A stretch of 64,000 bases of DNA from Lates calcarifer (taxonomy: Eukaryota > Chordata > Actinopteri > Centropomidae), in contig NC_066853.1 in the NCBI RefSeq assembly GCF_001640805.2, positions 20,731,242-20,795,241 on the forward strand. Reading direction: 5' to 3'. A model generated the notes under the pieces. The model was given only the letters and a program-made list of their open reading frames with translations, searched no databases and was not told the origin of the DNA. Shown here one piece after another: positions 62,614 to 64,000 of the stretch. The translations under genes were made by a program, and so were the position numbers. How positions within the stretch are numbered: position 1 is the stretch's first letter; every line of letters starts with the position of its first letter.

Positions 62614-64000
62614 AGTGGAAGCTGGGGATGAAGAAGGAGCTGAACAAGACTCTCTCCCAGGGCTCTGTGGATAGAAGGCCCTCTGTGTCCGCAGGCTCAA
62701 CCCTCTTGAGATGGGGGCGATATTGGATCTCGTTGACTCAAAGTCCTGCGTAAGACTTTTAGTGAGAGAGAAAGAGAGAGGGAGAAACAGATTCTACCTT
62801 CTTTATACAGCTTAGACGGCTGAAGGTGGAGTCAGCGTAAGGTGGCATCATGTTTACCCTCAAACTATGCATGGATATGGGGATATTTTAAAAAAATATA
62901 TAAAATTATGTCACAATCAACTGTGTCTCATGGAAAAAAATCCTGAAAATCAGTATTCTTGCTGAAAACATTTTGTCAACTATCCATAGAATCTTAGTCA
63001 ATAGTAATAAATATGGTTTGTGGAGGACAGTGTGTCTTAAATCCACCACATTTACAGGGGGGAAAAGCTCAAAACAATGATTAATGTGCACAGTTCTGAT
63101 TAAACTAATATGCTAGTTGTTTTTAAATCTTGTGAATTTGAGAACGAGTATGTATCTGTGCGCCTGTGACATGTGACAACCTTGAAGAAAAATGCTGAAT
63201 CACCATCTGAATGAGATCTCCGTGCCAGGAAAAAAAAAAAAGCAACAATGACAGGCCTTGTTTTTGTTGGTCAGCCACATAATTCCACCTCAGAGAAGAA
63301 AAAAACACACAGGGTATAAGTTAACAGGGCTGATTATCAGTCTGCATGATTGACATGTTTTTCTTAAAACTAAGGGTATATGGTTATTTATTCAAATAAA
63401 CAAAATGCAACCAGAACATCAGCCCTGTATGACCTGGTGGATAATATTCTTTTGAATCTACGTGGGACACACTAAGGCAAACTTTAAGCCATAAATGCAT
63501 ACCTGGGACTTAATGGTGGGTCGTCTGTGGAACTAATCCCCTAAGTAAATATCCCCTTTGTGTATGATCATTTATTGGGAACCTTTAAGGACAGAGAGCA
63601 CATTTAGCTTTGGGCTAAAACTGTTATTTAGCAAGTTTAATAAGTCAATTAAAATACACTAGTCAAACCAAAAAAAGTAAAAATAAATAGATGAATAAAA
63701 TCTCAGCTCTCTCAAAAATGATTGAGCATAGTCTCTTTTCATATATATATTAGTGTATCACAGCTGTTCTGTCTTTATCTGAATCCATATCAGCCTTTTA
63801 TCATGCTGACCACTTGATGAATCAAAAAAATTCCTTAGCAGGTGGGAGGATCTCCTAAAATATCTAGAAGAGCTTCTTTGTTAGACAACAGGACCACTGA
63901 GGTGGGCTGACAGGTGAGCTCTCTGTCATTACAGGCTTTTCTCTAATTAACAGGGGTCACCTGGGGTCAGCAGTCAGAATGAGCATCTCTGTTATCTTGC
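62614..64000. other. Upstream flank of claudin copy 3
   Basis: The first 200 bases form the 5'UTR and promoter of copy 3. The remainder to the window edge is AT-rich and shows no exon on either strand. Confidence 0.5.
62802..62807 (-). promoter_or_regulatory. TATA box of claudin copy 3
   Basis: The minus strand reads ctgtataaagaagg, a good TATA context, about 190 bases before the chosen ATG. This position also argues that transcription starts near 62770, so both possible ATGs would be in the transcript. Confidence 0.55.

Noticed and set aside
61945..62700. The longer start of claudin copy 3 at 62700
   Set aside because: The extra 29 residues are Ser/Pro/Arg-rich and lie before the first helix; claudins have very short N-termini.
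1..64000. CRISPR arrays, bacterial operons, prophage, tRNA or rRNA genes
   Set aside because: Looked for regularly spaced repeats, B-box words and ribosomal text. Only microsatellites and SINE-type pieces were found, and the genes are vertebrate with introns.

Overview
The window looks like nuclear DNA of a teleost fish, probably a spiny-rayed one. Protein-coding genes are split by GT-AG introns and surrounded by many (CA)n/(TG)n microsatellites and remnants of fish-type SINE and other dispersed repeats. Nothing bacterial, viral or plasmid-like is seen. Exon maps below were built by hand from reading frame, splice signals and remembered family sequences.

Layout. (1) 727-7974, plus strand: tgfb1, TGF-beta 1 precursor, six coding exons, 386 residues, intact, with a 3'UTR to about 9240. 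(2) 9250-21571: a gene-poor 12 kb stretch. (3) 21572-27924, plus: ppp5c, serine/threonine protein phosphatase 5 with its TPR domain, 13 exons, 491 residues, intact. (4) 29353-33458, plus: a THAP zinc-finger gene that best fits THAP8, five exons, with one extra base just after the zinc finger. Its start lies about 340 bp beyond the ppp5c poly(A) signal, and two CRE-like sites lie between. (5) 35511-40464, minus: a class B G-protein-coupled receptor matching GIPR. It has two one-base frame breaks and two changes at strongly conserved core positions. (6) 45763-49531, minus: relics, namely an orphan exon, a second copy of the gipr N-terminal exon, and three broken exons of an EML5/EML6-like WD-repeat gene. 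(7) 55653-62613, minus: three tandem single-exon claudin genes of the claudin-3/4 type, each with a TATA-like box.

TGFB1, PPP5C, GIPR, an EML gene (EML2) and THAP8 are all on human 19q13, so this is a conserved chromosomal neighbourhood. The genes are not one pathway: a secreted growth factor, an Hsp90-linked phosphatase, a probable DNA-binding protein, an incretin-type receptor and tight-junction proteins.

The most noteworthy observations are the possible decay of gipr (or repeated one-base assembly errors in gipr and thap8), the duplicated gipr exon 7.4 kb upstream, repeats pressed against gipr splice sites, the EML-like relics, and a small tail-anchor-like ORF in tgfb1 intron 1. No previously undescribed multi-gene system was found.
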